Shown: positions 37,593 through 46,858, numbered from the stretch's first letter. The stretch: 64,000 bases of DNA from Lichenicola cladoniae (GCF_013201075.1 NZ_CP053708.1:1987501-2051500), one strand, 5' to 3'. Program-made: numbers and translations. Notes: generated by a model from the letters alone, not told the origin.

Positions 37593-37623
37593 CACCGCGA
37601 CAGCCTGTCCCGGTATCGCGGTG
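37593..37623. terminator. Hairpin between convergent genes
   Basis: CACCGCGA and TCGCGGTG form a perfect 8-bp stem with a 15-base loop, immediately after the membrane-protein stop and before the end of the convergent acyltransferase fragment. No T-run, so it would act as a weak or bidirectional terminator at best. Confidence 0.4.
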
Positions 37624-37626
37624 GTG

Positions 37627-38502
37627 TCAGTTCGCGTTGACGCTGACCAATTCAGACCGGACGACGGCAATCCGCCTGCGGAGCCGGCCGGTAAACTCAC
37701 GGCCGAAGCGGTGCGACGGCTTTTCGACCACGACGTTCAACGCCCAGGCGATCATCAGGAAGCTCGCAATCATCGCGCCGAATGCCAGGTAGCGCACCGG
37801 CACCGAGACCGTCTCCAGTGCAGGCTCGAACGCCCACAGGAAGATCCGGAACAGCGTCTCCTGCACCATGTAGAACGAGAACGAGATCGCGCCGAGCCAC
37901 ATGAACAGGCGAGTGCGCAAGAGCCAGTCCACCGGGCCCGCCTTTTGAACCAGTCCGACGATCAGGATGAGAAACGCGAACGGCTCCAGCGTCGCGAACC
38001 TCGGCACCAGCAGCGTGATCGCGATGAATGCGATCGCGCCGATCGTCATCATGGTGCCGACCCGGGGGCCAATCGATTTGCCGGTCTCGATCGCACGATG
38101 CGCTAGCATGCCCGCGGTAAAGCAGAAGATCATCCGCACCGCCCCGAAGATGCCGGTCGGGTTATTGTTGGCATGGTGTCCCGCTATCATCGCCGCCGTC
38201 AGGGCCACCAGGCACAATCCTGCACCCACGTTGAGCAGCAGCGCGCTCTTCTGCCGCAACAGCACGAAGGCCATCAGCGGGAACATCAGGTAGCCCAGCA
38301 GTTCGGCGCTGAGCGACCACGAGGGCCCGTTCCATTCGCCCAGCTTGGCCAACGTGAACGTCTGCACCAGCAGGAAACTCTGCACGAAGCCTGGCCAGGA
38401 CAGGTTGTGCATCTTGTAGGCATCCCCTGGTCCGACAAACGCCCGCGAGAACGCCACATAGCCCGGTGCCAGCAGCACGAACGCGTCAAGAAGCTGCCTG
38501 GG
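37627..38502 (-). pseudogene. Acyltransferase family 3 (OafA/YrhL-like), 5'-truncated
   Basis: The frame encodes the C-terminal two-thirds of a polytopic acyltransferase: 'EWNGPSWSLSAELLGYLMFP' is a conserved family block, followed by about seven TM helices and 'FSFYMVQETLFRIF'. The usual N-terminal His/Arg catalytic block is absent. Upstream the frame ends in TGA (38503-38505), and what precedes it is unrelated. A GTG at 38478 could start translation, but the product would lack catalytic residues. O-acetylation of surface glycans is the family role. Confidence 0.75.
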
Positions 38503-38505
38503 TCA

Positions 38506-38812
38506 TGTCAGTCGTGCTGGTGGAGGCCTGTCTTTGCGGCGCACCCGAGCAACGTCAGACATGTCACCTTGCAGATGAGAGCCGGGCCGGCCGTGTCCGG
38601 GTTCGTAATCCGACCATGCCGGCCAAGGAGGTCGGGACAATCACGGCTGGACAGGAAGATGAAGATGTCAGGCCAACATCAGGAAAGCACCATCAAGTCC
38701 GTGGCATCGTGATGTTTTCGAAAACCATTGGTGCGCTATCAAGGGAGGGCAGGTGCAGGCCCGCTATCGACCGTCGACAGCCGGCCCCAGGTTATTGTTC
38801 GCCCGGGCAGCC
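38506..38812. other. Intergenic stretch without a supported gene
   Basis: About 307 bases marking the breakpoint upstream of the truncated acyltransferase. Small frames on both strands are without homology. No IS end recognised. Confidence 0.4.
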
Positions 38813-39865
38813 CTAACCAGGGTACCGAGCGGCAACCAGAGCATAAAGCTTCCGGTCCCAGTCGCATCCGCTCGCGACCGTCGGTGCCGCTTCGTCGAAC
38901 TCGGCCAGTGCCTCTGTTGATGCGCCGGTATCGAGCACGTTCCTGAAACCCAGGGTATTCGACGGAGCGGCAATTGCCAGCATGTCCGCAAGATCCTGCG
39001 CGAAGGCATCGACCTGCCCAACGGTACGGAACAGGCACCGCTTGTCGGCAAGAGCCCGTTCGCCGTTTTGAAACACTTCCTCGTCCATCTCGGCGCTGTA
39101 GCCACGTGCGAAGTCGAACCCCAGCATCAGCAACTGCTGCCTGAGCTCCATGTGTCCGTCCCGTGTTTCGAGGAACTGCCTGAGCGGCAGGTCTCGCATG
39201 GCCTGCATGACCGGCGAGAAGGTCGACGGGTCCTCGGCCTGGCGTCTGCTATGCATGAACGCCGAGCGAAACCGCAGCACCGGGTCACGGACAATCCCGA
39301 CCAGACGATCGTCCGGCCCGGCATGGGCGGCCAGGAGCGGCAAGGGCACATGGCCACCGACAAGATCATATTCGCCCGGCCGTGGCGGATTGGCGAGAAA
39401 GCTCTCGAACGTTTCGTAGTAGATACTGGCGACGACCCTGTTGCTCAGGAACTCCCAGATCGAGGTTCCGGCGGTCTTCGGAATATGGCAGAAAAACACC
39501 GTGTTCCTGATTCTCTTCCGGAAGGACGAGTGCAGATATTCATGAAGCGTGCAGGCATGCCGATCCTCGATGATCGGTTGCGGCTTCGGAATCTCGAGAT
39601 GCTCTTTCCGGAAGCAGACGAACACCTCGTTGGCGTACAGGAACCGCCATGTCCGCATGATCCCGCGCAAGGTCTTCTTGTCGAGGCAGGCCAGGTTAGC
39701 CTTGTGCAGTATCAGTACGTTCGCCCTGCCGATCCTGATCTCGTTCTTGTAGGTGCGCGTCGCCACGGATGGCGGCCAATCCCCGGGCGGCAGAAGCATC
39801 AGGTCGCTTTCACGAAGATGCGGACTTACCGCTGCCCAGGTCGCCTCCCAGAGAGGATCTTTCAT
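38813..39865 (-). CDS. Sulfotransferase family protein
   Basis: 350 residues. 'FFCHIPKTAGTSIWEFL' (about 124-140) is the 5'-phosphosulfate-binding loop of PAPS-dependent sulfotransferases and 'LVGIVRDPVLRFRSAF' (about 187-202) the 3'-phosphate-binding element. The N-terminal 120 residues are a family-specific extension. It would sulfate a carbohydrate or similar acceptor. It lies beside an acyltransferase fragment, consistent with an old cell-surface glycan-modification locus. No signal peptide. Confidence 0.82.
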   Translation of the reverse strand: MKDPLWEATWAAVSPHLRESDLMLLPPGDWPPSVATRTYKNEIRIGRANVLILHKANLACLDKKTLRGIMRTWRFLYANEVFVCFRKEHLEIPKPQPIIEDRHACTLHEYLHSSFRKRIRNTVFFCHIPKTAGTSIWEFLSNRVVASIYYETFESFLANPPRPGEYDLVGGHVPLPLLAAHAGPDDRLVGIVRDPVLRFRSAFMHSRRQAEDPSTFSPVMQAMRDLPLRQFLETRDGHMELRQQLLMLGFDFARGYSAEMDEEVFQNGERALADKRCLFRTVGQVDAFAQDLADMLAIAAPSNTLGFRNVLDTGASTEALAEFDEAAPTVASGCDWDRKLYALVAARYPG

Positions 39866-40080
39866 GGTCCGGGCCCGACAGATGTCATGAAATCATAACA
39901 TGGTGAGCTTCGGCCCTTCAGGGCAAGGGTCTTCCAGTGTCTTCCCTGGCAATCGGCTCAGTACGAACGCCCCTCCGAACTACGCGACGTCCGAACAAGT
40001 GCGCGGCGACACGCATGTGCAGTGCCATGCCCAGCTAGGAGACACTCGGCAGAGTCCTGCGATCGATCGATCCAGCAGCC
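39866..40080. other. Intergenic stretch without a supported gene
   Basis: 215 bases. It should hold the sulfotransferase promoter and the 3' end region of the DUF1501 gene; nothing else is evident. Confidence 0.35.
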
Positions 40081-41250
40081 TCAGATCCTGACGAGACCAA
40101 GCACCGGGCTGCCGGTGGAATGGCCCTGGCCCGTCATGCGGAACAGCTCCTGCCGCACCCGCGACGGATCGAGGCCAAGATGCTCGCCGACGACACCCGC
40201 GATCACCGCATCGAGCCCCAGGGTGGGTCGCAGGTCGCGATCCTGGTAGAGCGACGCGGGAGCCAGCCCGGGCCAGTCGGCCAGCACCCGGCCGCCCTTG
40301 ATCGCGCCGCCCGCCAGCATCGCCACCGTCCCGGTACCATGATCGGTGCCGCCGGTGCCGTTGACCGCGGCCGTCCTGCCGAACTCGGTCGCCACCAACA
40401 CGACCGTCCGCGACCATTCGGCGCCGAGGCCGCGCTGCAACGCCGCGAGCAGCGTATCCAGCCCCGCAAGACGGGCATGCAGCCGTGGCGCCTGGGCGCT
40501 GTGGGTATCCCAGCCCGCTGTCTCGATCATCGCGATGCGCGGACCCTCGGGCGTGGTCAGGAACCGGGCCGCAAGTGCTCCGAGACTGGCCGGATCCTGG
40601 CCGGGCATCGCGCCGCCCGCCAGCCCCTTCGCATCCAGCGCCGCGGACCAGAGCGCATGCAGTTGCGGGTCGGCGTCGTAGAGCCTCGAGACCCGCGCCA
40701 TCAGGTCGTCCGAAACCGGCGGCAGTCCCGACGGCTCGTACGAGGTGACGGGAGCGGCGCCGCGCAGCGCCATCGGCACTGTCGCCGCCAGCGCGATTGC
40801 CGCCGGTGCGGTGGAACCGGGGCCGGGCAGGAGCCCCGCCAGTCGGTTCAGCCAGCCATCCTTGACCTGGTACGGCAGGGTGCCTCCGGTCTCGAGCACG
40901 TTCTGGCCGTCGAAATGCGAGCGGTCGCGATACGGCGAGGCCAGCGCATGCACGAACAGCGCCTGTTGCTGCGCATACATCCGGCCGAGCTCGACCATGG
41001 CCGGGTGCAGCGCGAACATGCCATCGAGCCGGATCGAAGCCGACGGATCGCCGACGAGCTTGCCGCGCAGGGCGGCATAGGCCGGATCGCCGACCGGCCG
41101 CACCATGTCGAGCCCATCGGCCGCCCCGCGCTGGATGATGAAGACGAAACGCCGGTCGGTCGCCACCGAAGCGAGCGCCATGTACGGGCTGATCCACAGG
41201 GCGCCACCGCCGGTCGCGGCGAAGGAGAGGAACCGGCGGCGATACAGCAT
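40081..41250 (-). CDS. DUF1501 family exported protein
   Basis: 389 residues. The N-terminus 'YRRRFLSFAATGGGALW' is a twin-arginine-type signal. The body fits the DUF1501 (sulfatase-like, alkaline-phosphatase-fold) family: 'FVFIIQRGAADGLDMV', 'SHFDGQNVLETGG', 'TEFGRTAAVNGTGGTDHGTG'. The last segment includes the Asp-His metal-binding candidate. It follows the DUF1800 gene by 7 bases. The DUF1800-DUF1501 pair is widely conserved, but its function is unknown. Confidence 0.9.
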   Translation of the reverse strand: MLYRRRFLSFAATGGGALWISPYMALASVATDRRFVFIIQRGAADGLDMVRPVGDPAYAALRGKLVGDPSASIRLDGMFALHPAMVELGRMYAQQQALFVHALASPYRDRSHFDGQNVLETGGTLPYQVKDGWLNRLAGLLPGPGSTAPAAIALAATVPMALRGAAPVTSYEPSGLPPVSDDLMARVSRLYDADPQLHALWSAALDAKGLAGGAMPGQDPASLGALAARFLTTPEGPRIAMIETAGWDTHSAQAPRLHARLAGLDTLLAALQRGLGAEWSRTVVLVATEFGRTAAVNGTGGTDHGTGTVAMLAGGAIKGGRVLADWPGLAPASLYQDRDLRPTLGLDAVIAGVVGEHLGLDPSRVRQELFRMTGQGHSTGSPVLGLVRI

Positions 41251-41257
41251 GGTGGCG

Positions 41258-42652
41258 TCACCTTCTCAGGAAATCCGGCGAAACGAGCAGCAGGGCGAGT
41301 GCGGCGGTCGGGCTTTCGGCGCGAGTGATCTCGGTCGCGGTTTCCGGCGACAGCGCACCCGGCAACAGGCGCGGCGCCAGGGTCCGGGCGTCGAGCCGTT
41401 GCCCGATCGGCGCGGCGAAACGGCCGGCAAGCTCGACCCGCTGCAGCAGCGAGGCGGGTGCCGCCCAGGTCGCGTCGGTGTCGTCCCATCCGGCCGGCGA
41501 ACCCGGTTTCCAGACCGGCTGGCCGAGCTTCGCCAGCAGGGGCGCGACCTGGAACGCGTTCGCATTGTCCGCCCCGAACCCGCGCAGCGCCGACACGGTC
41601 CAGTCCCATGGGCTCTTGAACCTGAGCGCGACCGGTGCCCACGGCTCGGGCGAGTCGATCAGGGTGCGGTAGAGGCTGGGCAGGTCGCCCCTGGTCGCGT
41701 TGAACGTCGCGGCGAGGCGTCCGACGAGTGCGGGTGGCGGCACGTCGCCGGTGAAATGCCTCGCGAGCGCTGTCGAGATGTGGCTCGCGGTCGCCGGATG
41801 CCTGGCGAAATCCCGCAGCGCAGCCTCCGCCTGTCCCGCACCGGGCTCGTCGTACTCGATCCCCATGATGGTCCGCACGCCGGGTTCGTGACGCGCGGGA
41901 CGGAAGACGAAGGCGTCCGGGTCGGCGCCACCGGGGTCGATCGTCCATCCGGTGAGCGCGCGGGCGAACTCGGTGACGTCGGCCTGGGTGTAGCCGGATC
42001 GCACGCCCATCGTGTGCAACTCCATGATCTCGCGCCCGAGATTCTCGTTCAGGCCGGGGCGGCGGGCATGGTCGCGTTGCTCGACGTGCAGGGCCGCCTT
42101 GCTGTCCGGCCCGATCGATCCACGCTGGTTCAGGTAGATCAGCATCGCCGGGTGCTGCTCCACGGCAAGCAGCATGTCGGAGAAGCGCCCAAGCACATGC
42201 GGTCTGATCGCGTCGCGCTCGAAGGCGCCGGCAAGGGCGGCAACCGGCGGGTTGTCCGCCGACACACAGAAATGGTTGGACCAGAACACAACCATCCGTT
42301 CGATGAATGGGGCACGGTTGACCAGCATGGTCTGCATCCGCGCCTGAACCGCGTCGTGATACAAAGCGTGCGCATCATGGGTGAATTGTTGTCGCGCAGC
42401 CTTTTGCACTGCTGCCGGATCTCCTGCGCCACCGGCATCCATCGCCGCACGGTCCGCCTTCCGATGCAGGTCGTACCGTTGCAGGATGGATCCCGCATCG
42501 GGCAGCGTTGCAAACGATGCCTGCTGCGGCATGAAGCGATCGAACTGGCCGAGCAGCCACCCGCGAGGATCGACCGGCAGCGTCTCGTCGGATCGGGCAC
42601 CGAGACCGAACCGGTTCAGCGCGATCGCGATCGGCGATATCTGCGTGTTCAT
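41258..42652 (-). CDS. DUF1800 family protein
   Basis: 464 residues. 'IALNRFGLGAR' at the N-terminus, 'ERMVVFWSNHFCVS', 'NENLGREIMELHTMGV', 'FARALTGWTID' and the later 'LARHFTGDVPP' are the family's conserved blocks. The ATG at 42652 is used; the frame extends to 42733 and would add an Arg-rich, weakly hydrophobic leader that could be a signal peptide. Functionally paired with the downstream DUF1501 gene. Confidence 0.88.
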   Translation of the reverse strand: MNTQISPIAIALNRFGLGARSDETLPVDPRGWLLGQFDRFMPQQASFATLPDAGSILQRYDLHRKADRAAMDAGGAGDPAAVQKAARQQFTHDAHALYHDAVQARMQTMLVNRAPFIERMVVFWSNHFCVSADNPPVAALAGAFERDAIRPHVLGRFSDMLLAVEQHPAMLIYLNQRGSIGPDSKAALHVEQRDHARRPGLNENLGREIMELHTMGVRSGYTQADVTEFARALTGWTIDPGGADPDAFVFRPARHEPGVRTIMGIEYDEPGAGQAEAALRDFARHPATASHISTALARHFTGDVPPPALVGRLAATFNATRGDLPSLYRTLIDSPEPWAPVALRFKSPWDWTVSALRGFGADNANAFQVAPLLAKLGQPVWKPGSPAGWDDTDATWAAPASLLQRVELAGRFAAPIGQRLDARTLAPRLLPGALSPETATEITRAESPTAALALLLVSPDFLRR

Positions 42653-42885
42653 CGCGGACTGCGCGATCAGCGGCAGCGATACGGATGGTAGGCACACCAG
42701 CCGCCGCCTGGTCGCCACGGTTCGACGATGCAACCGGACAACGAGCCGCCGAGTATCGCCAGCATGCAGGCAACGCGAATCCGATGCTTGATAGTGCGAA
42801 AATCCATGGATGCATTTCCATTGTGCCAGAGTTCACGACCGTTACGAGCGGGCAGGGATGTCGCCCGATCGTCTGTCAGTCGAGT

Positions 42886-43137
42886 TCACTCGGCAGGCTG
42901 CGAATGGCGGTGCGCTCTCCGGAACGCGTGGATGTCCTCCAGCTTGCCGGCCTGTGCCTGTACTTCCGTAAGATGTCCGTCGCCGGTGGTGTTGGCTGCA
43001 GCGAAGCGTTCACGCAGCCGGTGCGTGGGATGGGGCGAAGCGGGTGCTTCGATAGAGGGTGAAGCCTGCGCCAGCGCCAGCTGCGGCAGGGACGCAGATG
43101 CCAGCATTGCCGCGACAACAAAGGATGCAATACGCAT
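42886..43137 (-). CDS. Small exported protein with one EF-hand-like motif
   Basis: 83 residues. A clear Sec signal ('FVVAAMLASASLPQLALAQA') is followed by 'RFAAANTTGDGHLTEVQAQAG', an EF-hand-like calcium loop (N-x-T-x-D-x-H-L-T). Related exported proteins usually carry two such hands and are about 130 residues, so this one appears C-terminally shortened. GGAGG lies 7 bases before the ATG. Between the DUF1800 gene and another small exported-protein gene. Confidence 0.7.
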   Translation of the reverse strand: MRIASFVVAAMLASASLPQLALAQASPSIEAPASPHPTHRLRERFAAANTTGDGHLTEVQAQAGKLEDIHAFRRAHRHSQPAE

Positions 43138-43179
43138 GGATGAACCTCCGGACGCTCACCGATAAAATCGCGATGACAA

Positions 43180-43515
43180 TCAGCGCGGCATGACGCCAGG
43201 CTGCGCGATATCGTTGTGCTTGTCGGCATGGATGCGCTTCGAGAGCGCGTTTTCCCGCCCGTTCAGTCGACGGGTTTCCCCGTTGGTGAGGTGCCCGCCA
43301 TGAGCGGCCAGATCGGCGCGACGCGATGCATTGATGTGTGCTTCGCGGCTTTCGAGAGTGCCGGCGCCGCCGGCGGTGATCTGGCCGCTTCCGATACCCT
43401 GCGAGATGCGTCCCTGCTGGTTCGCTTCCCGATTGCGCACCTCCTGCGCGCCGGCGGCGATCGGAACGAGGATGGCGAGCACAGCTGTCAGTGCGCGAAC
43501 CTTGGACGACGTCAT
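43180..43515 (-). CDS. Small exported protein of unknown function
   Basis: 111 residues. The signal peptide 'VRALTAVLAILVPIAAGA' is followed by Gln/Arg/Asn-rich periodic sequence ('NQQGRISQGIGSGQITAGG', 'LESREAHINASRRADLAAHG', 'LNGRENALSKRIHADKHN'). Such R-I-x-x-G-x-x-S-G-Q patterns occur in a family of uncharacterised exported proteins in Proteobacteria. The start at 43515 has GGAGA upstream. It follows the ECF sigma operon on the same strand and may be part of its output (inference). Confidence 0.72.
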   Translation of the reverse strand: MTSSKVRALTAVLAILVPIAAGAQEVRNREANQQGRISQGIGSGQITAGGAGTLESREAHINASRRADLAAHGGHLTNGETRRLNGRENALSKRIHADKHNDIAQPGVMPR

Positions 43516-43609
43516 CGTGTTTCTCCGATCCGGACTGATCCTGTTCATGCCTTTTGAACGGGGGATGAACGGGATTCCGTCGACAGAAACCTACGATTTC
43601 GGCGAACGG

Positions 43610-44089
43610 TTATTTCGGCGCTGCGACCGGGTGTTTCGGATGATGCAGCGGTCCGCCATGCGCGAGGCCGGCGGCCAGCAGCGCGCGTTCGTCGAGCGGC
43701 AACGTCGCCGCAAAATTTACCGCCTCGGTCTCCAGGCGGGTGCGCAGCGCCAGATCGGCGTCCCGTGCGCGGGCCAGGGCGGCATTCACCGCAACGGCGT
43801 CGAAATCCGGCTGCATGAACAACGCCGCCGCCGCCTGGCGATTTTCGCGCGCAATCCGCGGCAGCTCCCGATTGTCGCGCACCGTCTGGCGCATGATGTG
43901 CGCGAAACGGCCGCGATCCGGAGCCGGCAGCGTCGCGCCCGCCTCGGTGATCGGGCGATGCGCCGGGTCGATGCGATGCCCAATGCCCTGGTGCGACAGC
44001 ATGAGCAGGCCGCCGCCGATCACACCGGCGGCGAACACGTTGAGGATTGCCGATGCGCCAAGCAACCGGGTGAGGCGGCGGTCCGTCAC
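43610..44089 (-). CDS. Periplasmic metal-sensor-like protein (Metal_resist/CnrX type)
   Basis: 159 residues from a GTG at 44089 that overlaps the anti-sigma stop. One N-terminal TM anchor ('LLGASAILNVFAAGVIGGGLLML') then a helical periplasmic domain with 'FAHIMRQTVRDNRELPRIARENRQ', the helix pattern of Spy/CpxP/CnrX-like heavy-metal sensors. His residues near the end ('HGGPLHHPKH') could bind metal. With the sigma and anti-sigma genes it makes a CnrHYX-like three-gene unit. Confidence 0.8.
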   Translation of the reverse strand: MTDRRLTRLLGASAILNVFAAGVIGGGLLMLSHQGIGHRIDPAHRPITEAGATLPAPDRGRFAHIMRQTVRDNRELPRIARENRQAAAALFMQPDFDAVAVNAALARARDADLALRTRLETEAVNFAATLPLDERALLAAGLAHGGPLHHPKHPVAAPK

Positions 44090-44520
44090 GATCTGTTCTC
44101 TGTCGGTTGATGTTCGCCGAGTTCGAGCGGCGCGCCCAGGACATCCACCTGGTAGAGCGATGCGCCGGCCTGGTCGTCGGACGGCGCCCAAAGCGCAATC
44201 ACGCCGGCGCCGGTGGCAAGCCCGCCGACCAGGGTGGCGGCCGTGCCCAGCCCGGACAGCCAGACCTGCAGCCAGCGGCGGCGCGCCTTCGCCCGCGTTG
44301 CCGCAGCCATGATCCGGCCGGTAAGGGCGGCGCCGGGACCCGGACGAGGCAGCGTCCAGCTCTCCAGCCTGGTGTCCAGCCAGGCTGCCTCCGCCAGCAC
44401 CGCCCGTGCCTCCGGCCGCGAGGCGAGATGGTGGCGCGCCGCGTCCCGCTCGGCGTCGGGCCAGCGTTCGATCTTGCTGCCGTAGGCGTCGGCCAAGGCA
44501 GCGAACCGTGCCGGTGTCAT
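44086..44520 (-). CDS. Putative membrane anti-sigma factor
   Basis: 144 residues. A helical N-terminus 'RFAALADAYGSKIERWPD' is followed by a single TM helix 'GLGTAATLVGGLATGAGVIALWA'. Its start overlaps the ECF sigma stop by four bases (ATGA) and its stop overlaps the sensor GTG by four bases, so translation is coupled. Location and topology, rather than sequence homology, support an anti-sigma role. Confidence 0.7.
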   Translation of the reverse strand: MTPARFAALADAYGSKIERWPDAERDAARHHLASRPEARAVLAEAAWLDTRLESWTLPRPGPGAALTGRIMAAATRAKARRRWLQVWLSGLGTAATLVGGLATGAGVIALWAPSDDQAGASLYQVDVLGAPLELGEHQPTENRS

Positions 44521-45113
44521 AACCCACTCCCCTCGATCCCGATCTCCAGGAGTGACGACCGCAGGGCTCGCCTGGCCCGTGACAGCAGGCTCTCCAGCGC
44601 TTCGACACTGATATGGAGGATGCGGGCGATCTCGATGTTCGACATGTCTTGGTAGGTGTGCAGCACAATCGCCTCCCGCTGCCGTGGCGGCAGCCTGGCG
44701 AGCGCCGCCTGCACCTGCTGCGTCATCTCCTGGCTCTCGATCCGCCGGTCCGCGCCTGGCACCGGATCGACCTGTTCCGGCGGTTCCGCAACCGAGATCT
44801 CGCGCCGCCTGCGCAACCGGTCCGTGCAGAGGTTGAGCACCACCCGGTGCAGCCAGGTATCGAACCGTGCCGGCCCCGGCCGCCACTTCCGGGCCTGGCG
44901 CCAGACGCGCAGGAACGCGTCCTGGGCAATGTCGTCGGCCTCGGCGTTACGGCCCAGTTGCCGCAACGCGAGCGCGTGGATCCGCGGCAGCTTGGCCGCA
45001 ACCAGGATCCGCATCGCTGCCTCCTCTCCCTGCGCCACCCGCGCCAGCAGTGCCGCATCCGGGTCTTCCAGCGGCCCGGCCTGTGCGCCGGTCGACGGCG
45101 GTGCGGTCGACAT
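44517..45113 (-). CDS. ECF-type RNA polymerase sigma factor
   Basis: 198 residues. Region 2 is 'LARVAQGEEAAMRILV' through 'DDIAQDAFLRVWRQ'; region 4 is 'LPPRQREAIVLHTYQDMSNIEIARIL' followed by the recognition helix 'EALESLLSRARRALR'. No region 3, as for ECF sigmas. It directs transcription of stress- or metal-response genes when released by the anti-sigma factor encoded next. RBS 'gaggaacgg' precedes the ATG. Probably autoregulated. Confidence 0.93.
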   Translation of the reverse strand: MSTAPPSTGAQAGPLEDPDAALLARVAQGEEAAMRILVAAKLPRIHALALRQLGRNAEADDIAQDAFLRVWRQARKWRPGPARFDTWLHRVVLNLCTDRLRRRREISVAEPPEQVDPVPGADRRIESQEMTQQVQAALARLPPRQREAIVLHTYQDMSNIEIARILHISVEALESLLSRARRALRSSLLEIGIEGSGL

Positions 45114-45735
45114 CCGTTCCTCATCCCAGCGCGTGTGTCGTCGCTACCGGCTTCCACGCAGCCGCCCGCCAAATCCGTCGCGACCCGAAGCAGAAAATGT
45201 TGCGACAGGGCCGGGCGTCGCGGCCCTGGTCTCCCAGTGCGGTCGCCGTTGCGCTGATTGGTCCGATTGGCATTCCGCTCGCCTGGCGCTGCCTGCTCCG
45301 GGAGATCCTGAGGGTGCCGGATGTAGCTGCTGTGGCATGATGAAGAGGATACTGCGCAATCAGGGCAGCTGCTCGATCCGTGCGACACCGCCGAAATCAG
45401 CCACTTGGCGCTCAGCCGCTCAGCTTCGAGGACGCGAACTTCTAGGCCCGGAGCACCAATCAGCCATGTGCTTTATGAAGCGGAACGCTTCACAGCCGCG
45501 ATGTGTCAGCCACCGAGCACCACTGTCGAGGACTACCTCGTTGAGTGCAGTCGTACAACCAGACCGCCATCAGACCCACCCCTTGCTCTGTAAAAAGCGT
45601 CACGGTCGCTCGGTCATGAGCGTGTCCAGGTTTTGTTCAACAACGTGGGCCTACGGTGTCTTGTTTAGCCCGCGCAACTCAGGAGCCGAGGGCCCAGAGC
45701 AGCAGCTTGCCCATCTGCGTAGTTCTCAGCTACGA
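45114..45735. other. Long intergenic stretch without a supported gene
   Basis: About 620 bases before the catabolic island. It holds the ECF sigma promoter side and a hairpin-forming 'cagggccgggcgtcgcggccctg' shape (arms CAGGGCC/GGCCCTG). Short frames on both strands lack family features. It may be an insertion scar at the island's left edge. Confidence 0.4.
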
Positions 45736-45750
45736 ATGAACATGTTCGGT
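45736..45750. promoter_or_regulatory. Putative operator of the catabolic island, copy 1
   Basis: ATGAACATGTTCGGT contains the perfect palindrome GAACATGTTC. The identical 15-mer occurs inverted at 56426-56440 and a close variant at 47623-47635. It lies about 85 bases before the SphA-like gene's start. Confidence 0.6.
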
Positions 45751-45835
45751 ATTGTAACCTGATCATCATTGCGGAGCATAACGGACAAACCAAGTCGAGC
45801 CGCAGCAAGCGGCCATGGCGTATTGGGAGGAAGAC

Positions 45836-46858
45836 ATGGTGGCGAGCACGTATCGTGCAGGCGCAGCCGAGCGTATGCGCAGGTTTCGTCGATCGATCGA
45901 CGTCCCGATGAGGTCGCGATCTCCCCGGGGCGCCTTTTTTGCGATCCTTTTCGCCCTTGCGATCCAGCTTCCTTGGGCGACGTGTGCACAGGCCCGGGAA
46001 CGTGGCCAAGGCGCCCTGTACAACCCAGGAGTTTCGATCGGCCTACCCACGGGAATGAACCCGCCGGAGGGGTTTTTGGCGACCAGTTCGCTCAACTTTT
46101 ACTCTGCCGACAATACACTGGCAGTGCCTAATTCCCGCGCCCCGTCGACCAGCATCAACGTCACATCCGAAGCGCCGCGCTTCTTTTGGACCATGCCTTG
46201 GAAAGTATTTGGCGCGACCGAGATGATGTGGATGGCCCAGCCCTATGTCTGGCTGTCAGTCAAGTCGCCTTCCGGAACAACAAAAGTGTCCGGGTTCGGC
46301 AATACATTGCTGGAACCAATTAACCTATCGTGGAACCTGCACCACCATCTACATGGTTCTATTGAGCTCGGCGTGTACGTGCCTGACGGCGACTTCCCAA
46401 AAGGCGCGGCTGCCCACATCGGCAACGACTTCTACACGTTCCAGCAGGAAGCTTCTCTCACCTATCTCGCCAATAGCTACAGCGCCACCGCACACTTCCT
46501 TTACAACACCAATACAGCGAGTGCGGGAACGCATTACAGATCCGGTGATCAAGCCTTCCTGGAGTTGTACGCCACCAAGACCTTCAATCGATTCTCGATC
46601 GGGCCAGTCGCTTACATGTCCAAGCAGGTCACCGCCGACAATCAGTTCGACAAGATCGTGGCAAGCGCCAGTAAGCCACAACAGATCGCTGTCGGCGGGA
46701 TCGCCGCCTACAATTTCGGCAGAGTTTCGCTGCAGGTCTACGTCACCCAGGACGTGGAAGCTCGCTATGGCGGCAGCACAGGGACCCGCGTCTGGACCCG
46801 TCTGGCAATACCTTTCTCCTCTCACAACAGGTCGGCAACACGCTACACAGCTCCGTGA
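45836..46858 (+). CDS. SphA/Phenol_MetA_deg-like outer-membrane protein
   Basis: About 340 residues. After a long N-terminus comes a signal-like segment 'GAFFAILFALAIQLPWATCAQA', then a beta-strand-rich barrel with 'NPGVSIGLPTGMNPPEG', 'EPINLSWNLHHHLHGSIEL', 'VPDGDFPKG' and 'FGRVSLQVYVTQDVEAR'. This is the pattern of the MetA-pathway/SphA outer-membrane family found in aromatic-degradation clusters. The ATG at 45836 has 'gggaggaag' upstream; 45815 is also in frame. Likely uptake channel for the island's substrate. Confidence 0.78.
   Translation: MVASTYRAGAAERMRRFRRSIDVPMRSRSPRGAFFAILFALAIQLPWATCAQARERGQGALYNPGVSIGLPTGMNPPEGFLATSSLNFYSADNTLAVPNSRAPSTSINVTSEAPRFFWTMPWKVFGATEMMWMAQPYVWLSVKSPSGTTKVSGFGNTLLEPINLSWNLHHHLHGSIELGVYVPDGDFPKGAAAHIGNDFYTFQQEASLTYLANSYSATAHFLYNTNTASAGTHYRSGDQAFLELYATKTFNRFSIGPVAYMSKQVTADNQFDKIVASASKPQQIAVGGIAAYNFGRVSLQVYVTQDVEARYGGSTGTRVWTRLAIPFSSHNRSATRYTAP

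Noticed and set aside
45114-45735. Small RNA or riboswitch in the long gap before the island
   Set aside because: Only one short GC-rich hairpin without a T-run; no known riboswitch core seen.
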